Origin: Panax quinquefolius
Lineage: Eukaryota > Streptophyta > Magnoliopsida > Apiales > Araliaceae
Direction: 5' to 3'
NCBI GenBank assembly: GCA_020205615.1
Contig: CM035163.1
Location: 49,074,920-49,138,919, forward strand
DNA length: 64,000 nucleotides
Below, piece by piece: positions 60,725 through 64,000 of the stretch. The position numbers were made by a program, and so were the translations under genes. The first letter of the stretch is position 1, and each line of letters opens with the position of its first letter. The notes below the pieces were generated by a model, which was not told the DNA's origin, did not search any database, and saw only the letters and a list, made by a program, of their open reading frames with translations.

Positions 60725-61632
60725 ATGGCCATGAAATTCTATTTGAGCAGAGACACACTTTACAAAAGGGATGCAGGAATAGGTCTTCTAAGATGCTTAG
60801 ATGAAGATCAAGCCCAAAGACTCATGGATGAAGTCCATGGTGGAGTATGTGGTCCACACATAAGAGGTCCTTTACTTGCCAAGAAGATATTAAGAACGGG
60901 GCATTATTGGGTTTCTCTAAAAGCCGACTGTGACGATCACGTGAAGAGATGCTATCAATGTCAAGTCCATGGAAATGCCATCCACGCTCCTCCAAATGAA
61001 TTGCATTGCATGAGCTTGTTGTGGCTCTTTTCAATGTGGGGAATTGACGTGATTGGGTCAATAGAACCCAAAGCCAACAATGGCCATCGATTCATCTTTA
61101 CCGTGATTGATTACTTCACCAAGTGGGTAGAAGCGGCCTCTTTTCCCAAAGTCACCATGCCATAGACTAGTGAGTAGGGGGTAGCCCTAGTAGAAGTGCG
61201 CATTGACATTCTATAGGCAAGTAAAGTTAGAGGTAACAAGTCAAACCATCCCTTATGATTGGTAGACCTCTTTTGCATAATTTTCTTGATGTTCTTATTG
61301 GCTGCTTCAACAGGACCATTCATCTTGGTACGATAAATGACAGAATTAAGATGTTTGAAATTGAATTTGCTGCACAATTCCTTCATCATCTGGTTGTTTA
61401 GATTCTTGGCATTGTCTGATACGATCACCTTAGGTTGTCCATATCGACAGATGATATTATTTTTGATGAAACCAATGATTACCTCGCAGTACTCCCCATA
61501 GAAGTAGAAATAGAGTCGTTAAAAGTGTTGATGGATTCTCAGATGAATGAAGATCAATGGTTGTACGACCGATAGCACCAGCTATATCTGATAGATGAGA
61601 GGAGGGCTACAACCATCTTTCATGGTCAATTA
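60725..61632 (+). pseudogene. Tat integrase interrupted by an internal inversion
   Basis: The plus-strand frame from 60725 has the zinc-binding domain (EVHGGVCGPHIRGPLLAKK, RCYQCQ) and the first core Asp (GIDVIGSI). It runs through DYFTKWVEAASFPKVT to 61156. The rest of the core is then on the minus strand (61485 down to 61156), and the plus strand resumes at 61486 with AVLPIEVEIESLKVLMDS. See the separate entry. The last recognisable residues (DERRATTIFHGQL) are near 61630. Confidence 0.88.
61156..61485 (-). other. Inverted 330-bp segment of the Tat integrase core
   Basis: The minus strand encodes an open block: EVIIGFIKNNIICRYGQPKV, then IVSDNAKNLNN (second catalytic Asp), MNGPVEAANKN (catalytic Glu), and TRATPYSLVYGM. 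Both flanks encode the adjoining integrase residues on the plus strand. About 110 codons without a stop. Breakpoints are placed to about 3 bp. Confidence 0.88.
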
Positions 61633-62112
61633 CTGGGAGCTGTCGTTTACACTCCTAAATTAACCTCACTTTCACTTTACAAATTCAAAAAATTAGCACA
61701 GTAGTAAGCAAGGATCGATCCCACAGAGAGTGATTTATTTTATATTTATCCTATGATTTCTAATGAAAAGGGGATTTTGAATTAATTAACTAAATTAACA
61801 AGAATAAACTAATAAGAATAAACAATGAATAAAAAGCTTCAGTCCTTCAGTTTAGTATCACCTTTTTACAATAATAGATTAATAGTGTAACATTATTTAT
61901 CCTTCAATGAAAGTAATAGCCCTAAGTAACAACAAGCTCTGCTACCCGAAACTCCCCTTAGATTGTCACTCAATGAAACAAGCTCTTCATAAGATTCTAA
62001 CAATTATATAACCTAGAAAAAGCTCTCTAGATTTAATATAATAGCTGCATTAAGAATAAGGGAATTATACTATTCCAAGCAACAAACACATAAGCTCGGA
62101 TTGTTTAACTTG
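61633..62112 (-). repeat. LTR-like relic (tentative)
   Basis: Contains GTAAGCAAGGATCGATCCCACAGAGAG, trimmed here to its resemblance with the Athila LTR block at 9365-9385, in the same orientation. Likely a fragment of a minus-strand Athila-type LTR that ends at the CACTA element. Confidence 0.4.
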
Positions 62113-62936
62113 CACTACAAAAAAATGAGGTTTCAGCAACAACCAATTTTCATTTTTAAATGTGCCAAATTTCGTTGCAAAAGGGTTTTGGCAACGACTT
62201 TAATGTCATTACGTCTTTCGTTGCACAATGAGCGTTGCTAATTGTTCAGTAACGAACGTTTTTTTTTTTTGCCAAAAGTACTACATTTTGCAACGAAATT
62301 TGGCTTTCGTACAGAGACATCGATCCGTTAGCAATAAAATGTATTGTTGCAGAATAATTAAAATTTCGTTGCTAAAAATCCCATTTCGTTGCAAAAGCCT
62401 GCTAATTGGCAACGAAATGAACTCTTTTTTTTGCAACGACCATGCATTTTTGTTGCAATTGACACCATTTTGCAACGACATTTTTCGTTGTAGTAAATTA
62501 TGAAAATTTGTTGCCTAAGCTTGCTTTCATTGTGGAATGTAAACTTTTTAGCAACGATTTTCGTTGCTGATTATATTATTTGACAACGACATTATGCTGA
62601 ATCAGCAACGAAAATGTTTGTTGCTGGTTATTTTTCAATAGCAACGAAAGTCGTCGATTAACAACGACATTATATGTTGCCGTTTCTTTATATGTGCAAC
62701 GAAATTTGATATGATTTGCAACGATAAAAAATGTTACCTTTTATGTTAGTATTAGCAATAATATCCTCTCTGTTGTTATTATGTTAATTTTTCGTTGCCA
62801 AATATTATATTTTTAATGCCATTAGCAACGAAAATTTGTTGCTAAATGTATAAAAAATTATTGCTATATTAAAACTTGTTCAATGCTTTGGTAACGAATT
62901 ATATTGTTGCCAAATCAAAATTTGACATTTTTTGTG
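62113..62936. repeat. Subterminal array of GCAACGAAA / TTTCGTTGC motifs
   Basis: About thirty copies of GCAACGA or its reverse complement within 820 bp, in both orientations, often paired as short hairpins such as GCAACGATTTTCGTTGC. Such arrays bind the DNA-binding transposase protein in studied CACTA elements. Confidence 0.85.
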
Positions 62937-63876
62937 TACCTGGCTGGCTCAATGTTCCCATAGCAAATAATGGCAAAAATAAAAAAAACTAAAATATTAT
63001 TAACTTAATAAAATCATCCACCACATAATCATTCATTAGCTTTACAATTAACCATCTAAAGCTACCACAGTTCTTCAATCAAAGTATATATCTACAAATA
63101 TAGAGAGAGTACACTTCATAATTTCGTCCCTTATCTTCTGTAAACGTAGCACAAAAATTTGATACCCAGTATTGTAAGGCAGGTCGTAGAAGCAGTCTTC
63201 CTGCACATATTTAAAAAAATAATAACAAAGTCAGGAAAATGAAACAAATAGGTCACCAGAGGCACTTAGTGCCAAAATTAATACACAAAGACAATAGAGT
63301 TGTTACGAGGTACTAATGTACACCGTATTGCTCATAAGCAGAAATAGACAATAGAGTTGCTACGTGGTACTAATGTACACTGTAAATTAGGATACTTTTG
63401 TATATAAGCCAATGTAATTGTGAAGAATGAATCAAGAAATCATTATCCCAAAATTAGGTTCTTAGAGGCCTATAAATGACAAACAATAACTAATGGAACC
63501 TGTGTAGGCAATAAATTAATAGCCAAAGGCACTAATTGTTATTCTTCATCAGAATGGCATTAGCAAAGTAAAGAAATACAGATCAACACAAGAACAATAA
63601 CCCTGTATTTAGTTATTAAATCAACATCCCATCGGTAAAGCTTGTGTAAAATCTTCTACAAAAATAGTTTTCTAGCATAATAACGACATGCCAACCATAA
63701 CATATAAAGAAACTAACAAGGTACCTATAGTATAAAGTAACTTACGATTATACACATCCCAACATTAACATTATTCATTAAACACACAGCTTGCAAATCT
63801 ATTTACAAGATTAGAAGTAAATCTCCAGGTATAAGCAATGAAATATAAACAATGTGCAAATTGACATTTCACCTTT
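62937..63876. other. AT-rich sequence inside the presumed CACTA element
   Basis: No supported gene. A direct repeat of about 38 bp with a 57-bp period lies at 63290-63327 and 63347-63384. A minus-strand segment near 63100-63207 could be an exon with a 3' splice acceptor (TGTGCAG), but support is weak. Confidence 0.4.
63290..63384. repeat. Two-copy direct repeat, 57-bp period
   Basis: GACAATAGAGTTG..ACG.GGTACTAATGTACAC occurs at 63290 and 63347 with two or three differences in 38 bp. Confidence 0.85.
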
Positions 63877-64000
63877 CTATATAAGAGGGAAGATATCATT
63901 GTTGTCATCATCCATATCTAGATACATAAAGCTCACATCTTCCTTAGGATCTCTATAATTGAAGCTCGGGTTCACATAGCATTTCATCTCATAGAACAGG
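63877..64000 (-). CDS. Possible terminal exon, unrecognised
   Basis: On the minus strand 40 codons are open from the window edge to a TAG at 63877-63879, reading MKCYVNPSFNYRDPKEDVSF and ending in an Asp-rich stretch (MDDDNNDIFPLI). Within a CACTA element it could be the last exon of an element gene. I do not recognise the family, and a random frame of this length is possible. Confidence 0.3.
   Translation of the reverse strand, partial: LFYEMKCYVNPSFNYRDPKEDVSFMYLDMDDDNNDIFPLI

Larger units (their letters stand above)
47657..61632 (+). mobile_element. Tat/Ogre-like Ty3/gypsy element, decayed, both ends incomplete
   Basis: 5' LTR (start missing), tRNA-Arg-type primer site, gag, protease, a G-patch-like segment, an LTR-like insertion, a candidate intron, RT, RNase H, a second (archaeal-type) RNase H, and integrase. 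The second RNase H and the primer type are hallmarks of the Tat lineage, and an intron before RT is known from Ogre elements. The element stops within or just after integrase at about 61632; no 3' LTR is present in the window. Confidence 0.88.
62113..64000. mobile_element. CACTA-type transposon end, continuing past the window
   Basis: Starts CACTACAAAAAAATGAGG, the terminal sequence of CACTA elements, and is followed by a dense subterminal array. No matching TTTTTTTGTAGTG end was found in the window, so the element probably extends to the right. Confidence 0.6.

Noticed and set aside
62900..62945. TTTTTTGTGTACC as the other end of the CACTA element
   Set aside because: It lacks the GTAGTG terminus and no 3-bp target duplication could be matched.

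Overview
This window is plant nuclear DNA, probably from a eudicot with a repeat-rich genome. It is AT-rich and contains no intact host gene. Nearly all of it is nested, decayed transposable elements. The lineage-diagnostic parts are Athila-type gag-pol with a tRNA-Asp-like primer site, a chromodomain integrase with a tRNA-iMet-like primer site, a Tat/Ogre-type element with a second RNase H, Ty1/copia remnants, a MULE-like element and a CACTA-type end. The only host coding sequence I can support is a broken coiled-coil gene between 12885 and about 16130.

Layout. (1) 1-10547, minus strand: an Athila-lineage Ty3/gypsy element. Its 5' LTR is complete (9291-10547) and its 3' LTR is cut by the window edge. 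(2) 10611-12884, minus: a Tat-type LTR. The Athila element sits just outside it, in or next to its primer site. (3) 12885-16130, minus: fragments of a coiled-coil gene resembling plant plastid myosin-like proteins, split by a MULE-like element (12988-15447) that has near-perfect 10-bp target duplications and carries a LINE fragment. (4) 16131-18216: degraded sequence with short repeat relics. (5) 18233-21000, minus: a chromovirus-type LTR. (6) 21880-29385, plus: a copia-like LTR relic, then another chromovirus-type LTR interrupted by a complete copia solo LTR (25565-28527, target duplication ATATA). (7) 29386-47656, plus: a decayed copia element whose 5' LTR holds a complete Tekay-like chromovirus (30583-40506, target duplication AGTCT). 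(8) 47657-61632, plus: a Tat/Ogre-like element interrupted by an LTR-like insert (54434-57820). (9) 61633-64000: a short LTR-like relic and the start of a CACTA-type element that probably runs past the window edge.

How the parts relate. The coding regions are retroelement polyproteins (gag, protease, reverse transcriptase, RNase H, integrase), and all are inactivated. In the Athila and Tekay copies most nonsense codons have the form expected from C-to-T change (CAG/CAA to TAG/TAA, CGA to TGA, TGG to TAG), as expected for old methylated DNA. The relative order of events can be read from the nesting: the coiled-coil gene fragment was hit by the MULE and the Tat LTR, and the Athila element landed beside that LTR; the copia element was hit by the Tekay element; the Tat element was hit by the LTR-like insert.

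The points most worth a second look are a roughly 330-bp in-place inversion inside the Tat integrase (61156-61485), the gene/MULE/LINE nest, a candidate intron between the Tat protease and RT regions, and several unusual short-repeat arrays inside LTRs. I saw no evidence of a new defence or metabolic system.
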